A stretch of 64,000 bases of DNA, from positions 1,452,001 to 1,516,000 of the forward strand of contig NC_045146.1 of assembly GCF_008831285.2 (NCBI RefSeq), read 5' to 3'. Both the position numbers and the translations under genes were made by a program. The notes under the pieces were generated by a model. It was not told the origin of the DNA and ran no database searches. It saw only the letters and a program-made list of their open reading frames with translations. Origin of the DNA: Nymphaea colorata (Eukaryota; Streptophyta; Magnoliopsida; Nymphaeales; Nymphaeaceae). This document shows, in pieces, positions 16,977 to 30,065 of the stretch (positions are counted from its first letter, which is position 1; each line of letters starts with the position of its first letter).

Positions 16977-17948
16977 TCATTCTTTAGTAAATGCATTAAC
17001 TTTATTAATGCTTTTAACAATTAGCATTACTTTGTTAAGGTAAAGAATTAGTGTCATTCTATTTTCAGTTTTATCTAGTTGTATTCAAATTGGGTTGCAT
17101 TGTGTTTTGTGTAAGACATTATCTTAAATATGAATATCTTGTACATGTAATTATCAGATGTTAAAGTGGTTAAATATCGTCTTTTAATTGCCGTTACTTA
17201 TATTGTGTCGCTTTGATTACGCCATGTATTTGATTTGATCCTGAAGTTTACACATCTTAAGACATATGTCTTGCCTCATAATAAGCTCAATGCTTCACTT
17301 TGTGTCAATGCCTCTTAACAACATTTGTGAAACAAAGATACACAACTTAGTAAAGCCTCAACGAGATTATGACTTGCATAAAATTTTATTATCAAATGAT
17401 AAAGAAAAAACCTATTTAAAATTTATTCATATAAAAACATGAAATCTAGCATACTTAAATTTGTTTTCAACGAATCCAACCCTGTGAGTATACTCACACG
17501 TTCAGAGCTATAAGATAAAAAGTATACAGGGCCAACATGAATCTAAATTATAATAGTCTTAGATTCAACGGTTCTTCAGAGTTTTCAACTTTCATTTTAA
17601 TCTTATAACTTTGAACATTGCAAATACACCCACATTTGATTTGAATGAAAAAGCAAGGCATCATAATCTACATACAAACTAAATCCAAATTTATGTCAGA
17701 TATGACATCGTGACAACAATATTTGTCTTTTTTATTGAATATGCAACAATGAGCATTTAATTATAGTTCAATGAAAATAAAAATACTCGAAAAGAGTTGC
17801 AAAACTTGATATTGCTTCCATATTTATCTAGTACATGTGTGTGTGTGTGTGTGTGTCTTGCATCATAAGAATAATATGATGTCTTTAAGGCTTCTAAATA
17901 ACAACTCAAACAAAAGTAACAAATCTAAGCAAAAATTAATTTGTGATA
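16977..17948. other. AT-rich spacer 3' of the CPBP gene
   Basis: No gene seen. Contains a short (GT)n run near 17836-17856 and, for the minus strand, an AATAAA-type signal near 17730 that could serve the CPBP protease gene. Confidence 0.4.
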
Positions 17949-20900
17949 TTATTTCATCAAATCTAAGAATACAAATCCATTCCACAGGCTATGCAAGATC
18001 ATGGATGCCAAAAGGTTTCTCGATCGGGTGAAAACAATACCCATGACCAAGCCTAAGAATACAAGAGGCAGCATTCTTTGAACATTGAAATGCGCCAGGG
18101 CAAACATTAGAGAACTAACACCAACTGCACACCAAACAGGCATGTACCGGGTAAGTGATGGCAGCAGGAATCCCCGGAACATAATCTCTTCCCAGATTGG
18201 GGCACAGACTGACACAACAATTGCGTAAAGAGACATAGCAATAGGGTCACGCGCCATTATCGATTGCTCCACATTCGATGTCATTGGTGAAGGGAAGGGC
18301 AGAAGATCGAGGTTGATCTGAGCCAACCGATTTACCAGTGGAAACATGAGGCAGCCCAGGGCTACGTCAAGTTGCCATTTTCCCTTGAGACTGAAGCGGA
18401 ACCAGTTTGGTGGAAGTGGCTGGTACCGAGAAAGGCAACTGTGGAGGATAGCAATTCCAGCAAGCCCCTCAGCTATGTCTGTTAAGAGGCTATACAAAGC
18501 CTGGCCTCTGTAAGTTAGTGTTTCTTTGCTGATTCCAGCGGTGTGAGCAATGAAGGGGATAGTCCAAGAACCAACAAACCAGAAAGAAGCAATCCACAGG
18601 AGCATGACCTGATAAAAATCTCTTTCAATTAGATAAAGCACTGAAAATTTTCTGACGTCATCAGCCATGGGAAGTTTGAAACAAGAAACATGAGAAGTTT
18701 TTAATGCAAAATCTGACCTGGAGAATGGTTTCTGCTGTCCAAGGTACGGTCCAAGGCTCCACATGAAGGAATCTAGAGACAACATTGACAATCTGGAACA
18801 AGGGAACAGAGGTTGAAATGTTCTAAATTTCAGCAGCAAGCAGAACTTAATATGAAGTTCTATATATGAATGACCAAATAAAAGAAAATCTAAGGCCACT
18901 GATTCAGGCAAGGGTGCTTTTTCAGCCATGTTATCTTCATCTGCATTTCTCTCAATGTGAAAAGTAAACAACATAAACCACTAATTTCTTCGAGAACCAA
19001 ATCTACTCTCTCTGACAATGAAAGATGCTTTGGATTCATTGATAGTCTGCAAGTATTTTTTTCGTGGGACCATAAACAAAATCTCTTCATTTTTCATGAA
19101 TGGGCCAGGACCCTCCACCATGGAAGGACATCCTCCATCTGCATTTCTCTCATGCAATGTGACTACTATGTTCGTACACTTTAACCAAAAAGGCAATAGA
19201 TGAGGAAAAACCTTTTGAAGTATACGTGTTGACTGCTGCTTCTCCACTGGCAATCCGTTCAGTTCAAGATTAGGTTCTAACTTTTCTGCCTGATTTTCTT
19301 CAGATTTTGCATTATTAACGTCAAAAGGTGATCTCTCATGGGCATAACATCCTAGTTTCCATGCCTACGAAGAAAGGACAAAACAGAAAGAGGAAACAAA
19401 AGTTAGTCCAAATAGCCCAAGGATGATAGGCTGTAAGTTTGTTATTATGACAATTAAAAAAACTCAAATCACAACTTAGTTTGCCAGTATGTGTCAATAG
19501 CAGAGACCTATACTTGATAAAAGTGGAAAGATGTATTTCGTTATTCTAAACAGACATTCAATGACCAACAAAAGCAAAAGGTGTAGCAGGCAATGTCTCT
19601 TTTTCCTGCTATCCCTTTTGCTTTTTTTGGTCGCTAAATGTCTGTTCAGGACAATGAAATACATCTTTCCACTTTTATCAAGTACAGGTCTCTGCTATTG
19701 ATGCATACTGGCAAACTAAGTTATGATTTATCTACGAAATTAATATAGAAGCAAGAAACATCAAACTGCCCCTAGATTGTGATGAACCACTTCAAGAGAT
19801 ATCAAATATTCCATTCTAGACAAGTTGGGAAAATTTGTCATCAAGTAATGTTACTGACCAGCTCCCATTTCATGAAATATGAACAAATATAGAAACTGTC
19901 TAAATGCTACAAAACACATATTTCTGGTGATTTATGTATAAAAATAAGGGAAGCGGACAAGCATTAGACCTAATGCCATGTATCATGGCCCAAATGAACA
20001 AACTTGTTCCAGCTCTCCACAAGATCTTGTTGAACACTAATCCTCTTGATACAGAAAATGTTTTCATTCATTACAAAGAAACTTCCTATCTGATTACTTT
20101 AAATCGTGTCCAAGGAAGTCTTACAAATGTATGTCATAAGGATTTTTCTGTGTTTTCTCTTATGGAGGATATGCTTCACATAGATTTGGCACTCCCTCCA
20201 AGAAAACAAACAATGAAGAGGCAATAAGTAAATACAGAAGGAAGTTGCTGAAGCACATTCTAATAACCAGCTCTCAGTAGCCAGCAGATACAACTGGAAG
20301 TTGCTCAAACATAGAGATCTCAAATTGCATGAACAAATAAAAGTGTTCCTGCATTACTGTATGAATAATTTTCTGTTTTATGCAATTTGATTCTTCACCA
20401 GCAGGTATGAATCAGTAAGCAAGTGTGAAATCATGTTTATATATTGAACAGCAACTTACTAAAGGAGGAAGTTGGTCCAACAACTTAATGTTGGATAAAA
20501 AGCCTTTCAGACAAACAAAGGTCCCATAAAATATCCAAAATATAATCCGGTGGTTTGCATGAACATTGATGCTGTTATTCAAGCCTAGACATATACTTGG
20601 ACTTTAGTTGAACATTATAAGCCAATATAGGGGAGGAGAATTTAATTAGGCGAATCAACGGAAACTTCTTATGATTGCCAGAGAATTAATTAGTTTAACA
20701 TTATAAGCCAATATAGCCAATATGTGCTCATTCACCATGTCATCTCTCTATGAGATATCTCCTAGAATGGTACTCCCTAATTAATTCCTTTAGGAACACA
20801 AGGAAACATTGGAATAATTATTGTTTGCAAAACACCCACACAGTTCTATTTCATCACTTCCTTTCTCCTTATGTCTTCTGTGTCCAAGTTTTGAAACACT

Positions 20901-21679
20901 TCAAGCACATTCAACCCTATAATTACCAACTGAACCATCAGGATAGCCGTTAAGTAAGCACTAACCATAGTTTGGTTTCCAAAAAGAGTCTCCATGCAAT
21001 TCTTTATAGCCTGCAAAATTTAACTAAATCTAATATAAAATAAAGTGACCTCTAACAGTGACACCAAGCCGGCATAGCTAAAGCTTAAAGAAATGTGTCC
21101 AATCACCTATCTCACCCATTGTTCAACCATCTTCAAGAAGCTAACCTTTTTACTTCAAACTAGTGAAAATTTCGAAGATACCTCATTCATCTGGACCAAC
21201 TTGCATGGATGCTGTGAGATATCTACTTTAGGATAATACAAGCTTCAAAAACTCTCAATCCGACAAGACTACTAACAACAGTTCACTTCATAGTGGTACG
21301 AACTCCAAAAACCACAATACTGCGAATGCAATAAGCAATGGGGAGAGAGAGAGAATTCAAATCTTCTACACAGTGTAAACAAGAGATAGTAAATACATGC
21401 CAGCAGCTGACTTGCTCCAAAATAAATAAAAAAAAAGGTCCCCAAAATGACGAGAACCAACGAATTCCCACACCACACTGAAATCAAAAGAGGAACAAAA
21501 GGAATTAAGCGCCCGCATTTCACCTGAGTGGGAGCCCCGGAACGAGAAAACCTTCCGCGAGAGCACAGATTCCGAGGCGAGAAAGCTAGGGCTAGGACTC
21601 TGGTCTTGGCAGCGGAGTTGGGAGGGGAAGGAAGAATCGACGGCAACGGGCGGCCCGAGCCCACGCGGAGGCCGATCAT
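17949..21679 (-). CDS. CPBP (CAAX/Abi-type) intramembrane protease, probably plastid
   Basis: Type II CAAX prenyl endopeptidase/Abi family membrane protein. Plant members of this type are mostly chloroplast proteins of unclear substrate. Exons in transcript order: 21679-21524, 19364-19212, 18792-18718, 18608-17949, all phase 0, 347 residues. Residues 1-52 are rich in Ser/Arg/Pro, lack acidic residues and resemble a transit peptide. The last exon carries the whole catalytic domain: EEIMFRG at 268-274 (the EExxxR motif), FALAH at 297-301 and HSLWN at 334-338, set among hydrophobic spans. These Glu and His residues are those expected to act in catalysis. Arabidopsis At1g14270 is, from memory, similar in size. 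Exon 2 is acidic and poorly conserved, so its borders are the least certain. Confidence 0.85.
19466..19729. repeat. Near-perfect long inverted repeat (foldback/MITE)
   Basis: Inside intron 1 of the CPBP gene. The left arm begins AAATCACAACTTAGTTTGCC and the right arm ends GGCAAACTAAGTTATGATTT. The arms pair for about 120 bp, with AGCAGG/CCTGCT closing a loop of some 13 nt near 19588-19604. Mismatches are few. There are no coding sequences. Confidence 0.85.
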
Positions 21680-21765
21680 CTGGCGGACCGAGTTGTCTCT
21701 GTCCCCCCGTAAACCCTAGTCTCCTGCATCAGAGGAACCACCGACCTGCAACAACCACGACGCCA

Positions 21766-21771
<6 letters not shown>

Positions 21772-21807
<36 letters not shown>
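21772..21807. repeat. (GA)n microsatellite upstream of the CPBP gene
   Basis: GA run about 95 bp upstream of the CPBP start codon, i.e. CT-rich on the coding strand, in a position typical of a plant 5' leader or core promoter. Confidence 0.8.
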
Positions 21808-21811
<4 letters not shown>

Positions 21812-22545
21812 GCTCTATCCGTGGACAGCGGGCGAAGGAGGAGGAGGAGTCCCCGCGTTGCCGGCCCCTCGATCACGTCTTTCTCTTAAATCGATGAATT
21901 CGATCAATGAGATCGTCGTTACGAAGAATTGTCAACACTTTAATGCAAGTTTAGACATTTTTTCCGTCGAAAAGAGAAATACCAATCCATTGACAAGAAA
22001 AGCTTGAACACTCTGCCACGAAAAGTCTATTGATTCGAATGCGAGGCACTTCTTAATATCTGATTTATGAACGTTTACTTCAACATGAATGAAAAAAAAT
22101 ATATAATATTTGAACCCAATTCCGAAATTTACAGTCTGAATCTAATTGGGGCCTAAGTTTAAATTGGCGTCTAAATCAGAATCCCATTAGATTTCAAACT
22201 GCACTATGATATTGAGAAACGAATTTTTAAATATTGACAATGATAGAGGATATTTATTGGAAAAGAGAATTTTAATCTGAATCTTGTCGAATATTTAGAT
22301 AAAATTGAATTTAGATCAAAATCATACTCGATGTCATTTTTTAAATCCAGACCAGATCCAATTTTTTTATTTGGATGTTAATAGTTTTCATATTCCACTT
22401 TTTTGAAGCAATTTAATATGATTTTCAACCCAAATGCAATCTATTGACAACCATACAAAAAAACTGCAAGAATTTTTCCTATAAAAAAAAAAGGAGACTC
22501 CAATTTAAGACATTCTTACCAATCAATAATAGAAGCTCCCTCCTG

Positions 22546-22822
22546 GGAGGTGTTTGGATGATATCCCAAAATTAGAGTTTTGGAGGCAAAAACAAGTTTT
22601 TGCTTTTAAAACCAAACTTTTAGAGCGTTTGGATGCTATCAAAACCGGGGTTTAATTAAAACTTGTTTTTGACAAAACCTGGTTTTGCAAAACGGAGTAG
22701 AAAACCTAACCCTCTCCCCAAGATTATTTATAAAACCAAGTTTTGGTAACTCATTAAAAAACTTAGTTTTCATAAACCCAAGTTTTCATTAGGTTTGATG
22801 AAGGTGTCATCCAAAGGTCTCC
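22546..22822. mobile_element. MITE-like element
   Basis: The ends are imperfect inverted repeats: GGAGGTGTTTGGATGATA left, and GGAGACCTTTGGATGACA when the right end is read on the minus strand. A third copy of the end motif (GCGTTTGGATGCTATC) lies inside at about 22625. The interior is AAAACCAAG/CTTGGTTTT-rich and self-complementary. No target-site duplication was identified. The surrounding 21880-23330 is otherwise AT-rich with no gene seen. Confidence 0.5.
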
Positions 22823-23410
22823 TAAAAGTTTTCCTTTTTTTCTTTTTGTTTTCTTAGAATCACAAGTTAGAAGTCAGTTTTTTAGATGAAAGTTAAGTCC
22901 TTGAATAATTTTAAAAAATTAAGAAAAAATTTCAAAAAATTAAGATTTTTTTTAAAAAATCAGAATTTAAATGAAAGGAGGAAAATTAAAAAAAAAAAAA
23001 CTAACAAAAGAAGTTATTGTGTTTGTTTGGTGTGAATTGAGGATGAGTGATGGTTGTTTTAGCACTAGCCACGTCCTGGCCTTATTGCCGACTGAAAGGG
23101 ATGGCCTTAACCATGAGGCACAAAGGGGGCTGAACCCAGTGTTGTCAATCTCATTTTTCATATCCTTTTCATTTGCTCACCCATCAGTATATATCAGCCC
23201 TAATTATTTTTCATTTATTTAAAAAATAACTATAAATACTTAGAAACACTTAACAAAATTAAAAAAAGTTTAATATTCAAAAACCCATATCAATTCGAAC
23301 CATTTTTGTTTGCAATCAGGACCACTGGGTCAGCCCAATCATAGACAACAATTTGGGTGGAGAGTATGATATTCGTGTCTCCATCCACTGTTTGCTGTCG
23401 AAGGAAGTAG

Positions 23411-23470
23411 CGCCAACGAGAATCGAACTGATGACATGTCTTTATGCTAGTCTAACCAGCATGCAAATTC
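23411..23470 (-). repeat. tRNA-derived SINE-like remnant, copy 1
   Basis: The minus strand reads GCTGGTTAGACTAGCATAAAG, resembling an RNA polymerase III A box, then AGTTCGATTCTCGTTGG, resembling a B box. A related segment occurs at 46795-46865. Cloverleaf pairing is not intact, so this is not a tRNA gene. Confidence 0.4.
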
Positions 23471-23494
23471 ACGAGAAAAATACACTATTTTTAA

Positions 23495-23628
<134 letters not shown>

Positions 23629-24170
23629 ACGACTGCAAGGCCCTAAGGAGATTGAAGTTCATCACAATTTTAATAACTTTCTAATCTGAATAAAATCTAA
23701 ATATAACTAATCATCTTTAAGATGATTGCCACAGTGGATGGACAGGCAGGTAATTAAGTCTCCATTGCAAGCTTTTCGATTAGCATAAGCAGAGTGTTCG
23801 ACCTCCTCGAGATGTCGTATGCTTTTTTTTTTTCTTTTTGATTTTTTAATTTAGCGGGACTCTTTCTCCATCTTGGTAAGAAAAAAGTTAGTCCCACTAA
23901 AAATAATTATTAAAGCGTTGTTTTTTGCAGTCAAACTTTATGAAAAGATCTTACGAGTGATCTAATGAGAAACATGTATTAAGTTACTTATGTTTTTACT
24001 TTAATAACATTCACTTAATAATAAAAAATGAACGGGTTCTTAGAGTATCAAAATTGTGATAGTAGAAAAAACAATTTTGTTCACAAGTTTTATGTTAAAT
24101 TGGTAGTTATGATAATATTTGCATTTTGTTTAAAATAATCTTCAACATAAATTTAAGTGATGTAGTTGTC

Positions 24171-24176
<6 letters not shown>

Positions 24177-24228
<52 letters not shown>
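24177..24228. repeat. (TA)n microsatellite
   Basis: About 52 bp of TA repeat in AT-rich spacer. Confidence 0.95.
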
Positions 24229-24230
<2 letters not shown>

Positions 24231-24266
24231 AACTTGGTTAAATAATTACTCAACTATTTAATTAAG

Positions 24267-25740
24267 GGTCCGTTTGATTGTCGGGTGAAATTTAACGTGG
24301 TAAATTTATCATGGTAAATTTTTTTGAAAAAATTTACTGGATTAAATTTTTCCTTCTTCCAATCTGAGGCCCTGTTTGATGCACAAGAAAAATTTAACGC
24401 GGTAAATTTAGCCTTGTTTGATGCACAAGAACAATTTAACGTGGTAAATATTGTTTTTTTTCTTTTCTCGTCTCCAATGATTTTATTGCAACCACTAAAG
24501 CAGTTGATCGGCGTGATGTAGATTTTATTGCAACCACCATATCAGTATCAAACAAATTTTTAGTTGTAAAAATCAATTTGGTCATCTTCCTCTCCTCCCC
24601 CTTATTACAACTGCTCTTTTTCATATTGTAGCCTTGTGCCCAACAATGAATGCCTTCGTTCCTTTGATGAAATTCCAATAGCCAACATCTCCGCAAAACA
24701 TTTTATCAAACACTTTGTGCACGTCCCAAGCAGCCCCACATTTCCCATACAAATTGATGACAGAAGAAACCACATACACATCCTAATGAACACCCAACTT
24801 CGCAGCCCAACAATAATGCTTTTGCCCAACAATAATGTCTACAACATCAGTCGAAACATAAACCAACTTTAATTTGCTGAAACTGACCCTTCAGGCATTT
24901 CATCAAACTAGTGTTCTGCACTTCCGACTTCATCACAAGCGGCATAACTCCCATCCACCATTGAGGCTGCCGTTCACAATTCCCCGCTCCCTCCTCATCC
25001 TGTTTCCTCTCCGCAACTTCCCCCTCTTCATCCTGTTTTCTCTCCACAACTTCCCCAACCAACTGCTCCCCACATCCCGTCCTCTGCCTCGCCTGCTCCG
25101 AATCCGGGTGCCACAGCTGGTTGCAACATAAACTGTGGAACAGAGCCTCCCATCTCCTGTTCTGGCCTCCAATTCCCTCTTCGTCTCCCATCTCCGGTTC
25201 TGGCCTCCTCTTTCACCGCAAGCTCCTTTACCTCGAGAGCCTACGGGTTAACTCCTAGACGGCCATTGCGAAGAACCCCAATCTTTGCACTGTCGAGTCT
25301 TGCTTCCCATGGCCTCATCTCCGGAAAGCCCTAACCCGATGCCCGCGAGGGAGCTCGTCGACTGCGGAGGAAGCTCCTCAGCTGCCGCCCACCATTGACA
25401 GCGCCTCTCTCAACCCCATAACATCTGGACTCAGTTGCTGAGGACGCATGGGAGGCTTGGTGGGGAAGAAAGGCCTTCTGCTGGAAATGACTCGGCCCGA
25501 GGAGGGGAGCTGCGACGATGGAGCAGCGATGGTGAAAGCGGCAGTCCAACGGGGTGAGCGATGGTGAGAGCGGAAGTCGAGCGGGGTGAGCGACGGTGAT
25601 AAGTGAGAATGCGAAGGAGGAAGAGAGCCGGGTGAGAGCTCGGACTTTCGAGCGGGTGAAATTTCACCCGCTCCCTTTTGCGTTGAGCGGGTGAAATTTC
25701 ACCCTGTTTGGCTTGACGAGGGTGAAGTTTGGGCTTAAAA
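24267..25740. mobile_element. Composite repeat region with GC-rich core, possible Pack-type element
   Basis: Left part 24267-24460 begins GGGTCCGTTTGATTGTCGGG and repeats GTTTGATGCACAAGAA and GGTAAATTTA words in tandem. The right part near 25655-25730 repeats CGGGTGAAATTTCACCC, a palindrome, twice. Between them the DNA is much richer in G+C than the surroundings and includes a PPR fragment and low-complexity, direct-repeat-rich sequence at 24950-25230. Terminal inverted repeats could not be fixed exactly. Confidence 0.35.
24657..24806 (-). pseudogene. PPR protein fragment
   Basis: Fifty minus-strand codons read AAKLGVH, a stop, then DVYVVSSVINLYGKCGAAW and DVHKVFDKM. This is the pattern of a plant pentatricopeptide repeat (position-specific D/V, LYxKCG, A..VFD.M). 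It has an in-frame TAG at the usual D-V-Y border, and nothing repeat-like was found on either side. It is an isolated, broken piece of an organelle RNA-processing family gene. Confidence 0.5.
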
Positions 25741-26011
25741 ACTCGGCGAATAGATGGAATTTGAGTCGATGTGATTTTTTAATATTATTTTTATTTTAAT
25801 AAAGATATATATTTTATTATTTTAAATATATTTTATATTAATATTTTAAAAATATTTTTTGTTTTTAACCAAGGAAAGCCCAAAGCTCTCAAGTTGTGGA
25901 GTGGAACATAAAAGATGAATGTTTGAGAAAAAATAATTTAAAAAATATGAAAATTAATATTAAATGATTAAAATGCACCTTTAAACCTTTAAAGGTTGGA
26001 GTCACTATTTA

Positions 26012-26014
<3 letters not shown>

Positions 26015-26063
<49 letters not shown>
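26015..26063. repeat. (TA)n microsatellite
   Basis: About 49 bp of TA, some 260 bp upstream of the plastid S6 start codon. Confidence 0.95.
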
Positions 26064-26067
<4 letters not shown>

Positions 26068-26321
26068 AAATTTATATAAATATTCAACTTAAAAAAATAA
26101 TGTTTTCATCGAAAAATAATTTCAGATGTTTCACTTGTGCTGTTGTTAAAAAGTAGTGTAGTTGTAGGCAGAGAGAGAAGAAGAGTGGTTTGTGAATAAA
26201 TGTCACGGTAGCAGTCTTTCCGCGATTATGCTTCCCCTCCCTTATCCAGCTATCTCCCTCCCTCTGATTCTTCGTCCTGTTTAAACCAGTGACTGACTAA
26301 CTGCTGCCTCGACACACAAAA

Positions 26322-29300
26322 ATGGCTGCCTTCTCCTCGTCGGCTCTCCTCTCCCCTTTCTCTCCTTCCCTGAAATCGAACGCCAACTTGGGTTCCTCTG
26401 GTTCCCTTCTCCTTGGGTCGTCATCTCCTCTTGTGGTCTCTTACAGCAATGGTCCTCGTCCTACATCAATGAGACGAGCCCGCTCCTTCAATTTCGTCCG
26501 AGCTCAGACTCTAGACTTCTCAGGGTCTTTCTTCGAAGATGGTATCGGCGATGGTGACAATGATTTCGGGCCGTCGGCGTCGTCCATTGCCATTGATGAG
26601 AAGAAAGAGGAGCCGCAGTGCCCGCCTGGCCTCAGGCAGTATGAGACCATGGCAGTCTTGAGGCCGGACATGTCGGAAGATGAACGGCTGGGGTTCACTC
26701 AACGATACGAAGAGGTGGGTCTTTCTAGTTGGAAGGGGATTTGCACAAAACACAAAGAGAGAGAGAGAGAGAGAGAGAATGATAACCCTTCAATTGCTTT
26801 TGTGATAATTCTGAACGTCTATTGGTCAATGTTTGATGGATTTTGCTTTCTTTGACAATGTTGCTTGATTTTGGTTTTTAGGAGGTGCATCTCCGATCTG
26901 TAGCTTTTTTCCCTCAGTTCCTTGCCGCAACCTGGAAATTCTTGCATTTTCCATATCAAGTTCCTTGTTGTTATACTCATTGTCCATTCTCTTGAACATT
27001 TTAGGAAATTAAGTTGAACCTGTGTTTCAAAAGTTTTTCATGTCATTTGCTTTTTTAAAGAATTTTTGTTATTTCTCTTTGATTTTAAACGGTTTTGCTA
27101 TCGTGTCTTCTTTTAGCATTTCTGGGGATTGTAGTATCATATTTTGCTTATGAGAAAGTAAAATTGTTTTAGCAAGCTGCTAAGTCTGTGTCCACTGTTC
27201 TGGATGATCATGTGACAGTGGTTGCTACTTTTCTTGTAACTTATTCTATATTTTTACTCAATGGAGACCTTCCTCTTCACTTTTTTCCGTCTGAATAATA
27301 TTTAATTTCGTTTTGATTAGTTTGTACTGATGTTTTACTGGAGAAAGTATATTATAACAAATGACCAATATAGTGCAACTGTTTGATGGTTCGATGCTGT
27401 GTATGCCAAACCTATGCCGTGCATTTTTTGTTTAATATTTTTCTTTGTACATTATAAAAAATTGTAAAATCATGCATCTTCCCTTTGTAGACTTACTACT
27501 CTCGTGTATTTGTTTACCTTAATTTCTTGATTTTCTTCAATTAGCTATCTTATTTAGCTTCTGGAATTTTTTGTTACTGTTGGTCTCTGAAACCTAACAT
27601 ACTTGTTGTTGTAAGGGCAGTTCAGATTATTATGTGTACAATATCGACTTAAGATATGCATGATTAGATTCAGCTCATTAGTTTATGGGGACTAGATATT
27701 GATCGTTTACAGAAGCCTTTAGTTGAGCCTTTGCAGTTGTTGAATGATTTTCCTACGATAATATAATTTAGTTGCTCAGTGACTCAGTCCTGAAAAGTGG
27801 ATCCATCTCCTTTATATCTACGAGCCTTGTTGTTGTTTCTCAATTGTTCTTAATCCTCGTGTTCCTGTCTTGGGGCTTAAATTTTTTGTCACACGGACAT
27901 TTCTTCCCTGTCCAGCTTTCACCGATATGTATTAGTGTCCGTTGGGCTGATGCATGTCCCTTTGCTTGTTAAACAAAAATTTAGGCATCTTAACTGTCTT
28001 ATACTATTACTATGAAATTCCTAATCGAAGCCAAATATAAACCACTATGAATCCGGCTTACCTCAAGATAGGTTTTCCGCAAGTGCAATTGACATTTGAG
28101 CTTTTGGTTTTAGATTGAATTTATATATCAAACAGTTCTTGCATTGACCAGGCAATTCGAAATGCTAGAATAGAAGCACACTTCAGAAGTGAAAAAGTGA
28201 GAATCACCACACTTTCGAATGCACACAGGAAGCACAATTTTGAAAGGGCTGCTCCCAACATCAAGGAAGTGAGCTTGCTATTGAATAGAAAGCAATGGGG
28301 GTCGAACTTCCTAAACTGGGAATCTCAATTTCCATATGTTTTGTGGTTTTTCTTATAATTTAGATGTGCTTGTGTTTTATGCTTCTACCAAACTAAAATA
28401 ATAGTTTACAGGAAGACCAATATAGATATCAAGGTTGGGAGGGTAAAATATATCGTTTTACTTCAAATAAGCTTTTCAACCTAATTTTCAGAAAAAAAAA
28501 AATTGTCCATTTTGCACGGTTTGGACATGGCTGATTTTTTTCTTTATTCTCTATTTCTTCCGATTCACTTCATAGTCAGTTTCCAGTTTCCACTTTTCCT
28601 TCGTAGTCCACTTCTGGTTCAATTCTTGGTCTGCTTCCAATTTGTTCTCCACTTCCTAAAACTTTTAAGAATTTTGCTTCTGTCTTCTACTTCATGAACG
28701 ACGTTTTGCTCCCACTTATATGGTTGTTGACTGTGGTATTAAGAAAGCTAATTCTTTACAGTGAAGGCAGATAAATGGTAGTTGCTTTTGAGAGGGACAA
28801 ACAGTGGTTGACCATTAATTAGCCTCAGTGGCAGTGGTTCAAGGACAAGGGTGTTAGTGCCTGTGCAAGCAAACATTATGGAAAAGAAATGTCAAATTAA
28901 GCATAAATTACTTTAAAGTGTCTCCATTTGCTTCTAATGCACTGGTATCTGAATTAGTAAACATTCTTTGGTTCTCCAGTCCATTTTAAATCAGAAACCA
29001 TGATAGGGCTCCACAAATACATTGTAACTGACTACATTATACTGAATGTCCTGACACTCTGGAAGAAGAATGAGTGCTATAGAAATTAAATCAGAAGGAT
29101 ACCTACGTGTGCATTAGGTGAGGCAATGGGTGTCAGTCTTCAGTCATTATTAAATTGGAGAGCTTTCCTATCACGGCAGCCTGCACTGAAACTACATTTG
29201 TGTCAAGAAAGTCCCTGGATTGTCTAATGGCATGTAATATCCTCTCAATTGTTCAACTACATCATTGTTCTTGCAGTAACTGTACACATATAGCTTTCAT

Positions 29301-30065
29301 CCTTGGTGTATATTATCATTGCCATGTGTTTCTACTTTAAATAAAATTTGAATGGCTGATAGGGCTATTGACGTAAAGTTGGATGCTTCCTCCTGGTTAT
29401 TTTGACTTCTTTAAATTCTAACAAAAGCAAGAAAATTTCAGTTCTTTTGCTGCACCTAAAATTTGTTCTTGCCAAATAAGAGCTAATGTTTCATCTTCAC
29501 TTCTTCCCCTGCTCCTATTCACAGTTTTATTACCAGTGAGCTTATGTTTTTTACTTCTATAACTGGCCATTTCACTTTTACAACAATGTTTTCAAATGCC
29601 ATGCTCATATTACTCCTTTAGCTGGCCGTTATTGCTGACACATTTCTGATGGTCTGCGGTAGGCATCTCTACTATCCCACTATCCTTATAGTTGACTTTT
29701 TGTCCTTAAAACTGAGCATTTTAACATGCTTACTAAAAAGTGAGAAGAATTTCCTTACTTTCCAGTTTTTTTTAATGCTTAGTTTGGTTCTTGATGGACG
29801 GACAATGTATGGTTTCTCTGTGCAGTTACTGGTTGCTGGGGGTGGCATGTACATTGAAGTGTTCAATAGGGGAGTCATTCCTTTGGCTTACAGCATCAAG
29901 AGGAAGAACAAAGCAGGAGAGACCAACACATATTTGGACGGAATCTACCTATTGTTCACTTACTTTACCAAACCAGAGTCGATAGGTGCACTTGAGACCA
30001 GACTGAAGACAGATGATGATGTCATCAGATCTTCCAGTTTCAAGATAAGAAAGAGAAAGTACTAA
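26322..30065 (+). CDS. RPS6: 30S ribosomal protein S6, chloroplast (bS6c)
   Basis: Nuclear gene for plastid ribosomal protein bS6, which binds S18 and 16S rRNA in the small-subunit platform. Exons 26322-26714 and 29826-30065 join in phase 0 to give 210 residues, near the family's usual 200. Residues 1-60 are Ser-rich and basic, a plausible transit peptide. An acidic linker (71-98) precedes the S6 fold, which starts at CPPGLRQYETMAVLRPDMSE and continues over the splice as YEE/LLVAGGGMY. It then has EVFNRGVIPLAYSIKRKNKA, the strand DGIYLLFTYFTKPES and the conserved basic end SSSFKIRKRKY. The single intron is long (3.1 kb) with a GTGGGT donor and TGCAG acceptor; no nested gene was recognised in it. 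The identification rests on strong remembered similarity to Arabidopsis RPS6. Confidence 0.92.

Noticed and set aside
16519-17043. Plus-strand frame of 174 codons with hydrophobic content
   Set aside because: No motif, Phe/Leu-rich as expected of the complement of purine-rich sequence; the minus strand looks more coding-like.
23411-23470. A functional tRNA gene
   Set aside because: Box-like motifs are present but acceptor and anticodon stems do not pair; a SINE-type remnant fits better.
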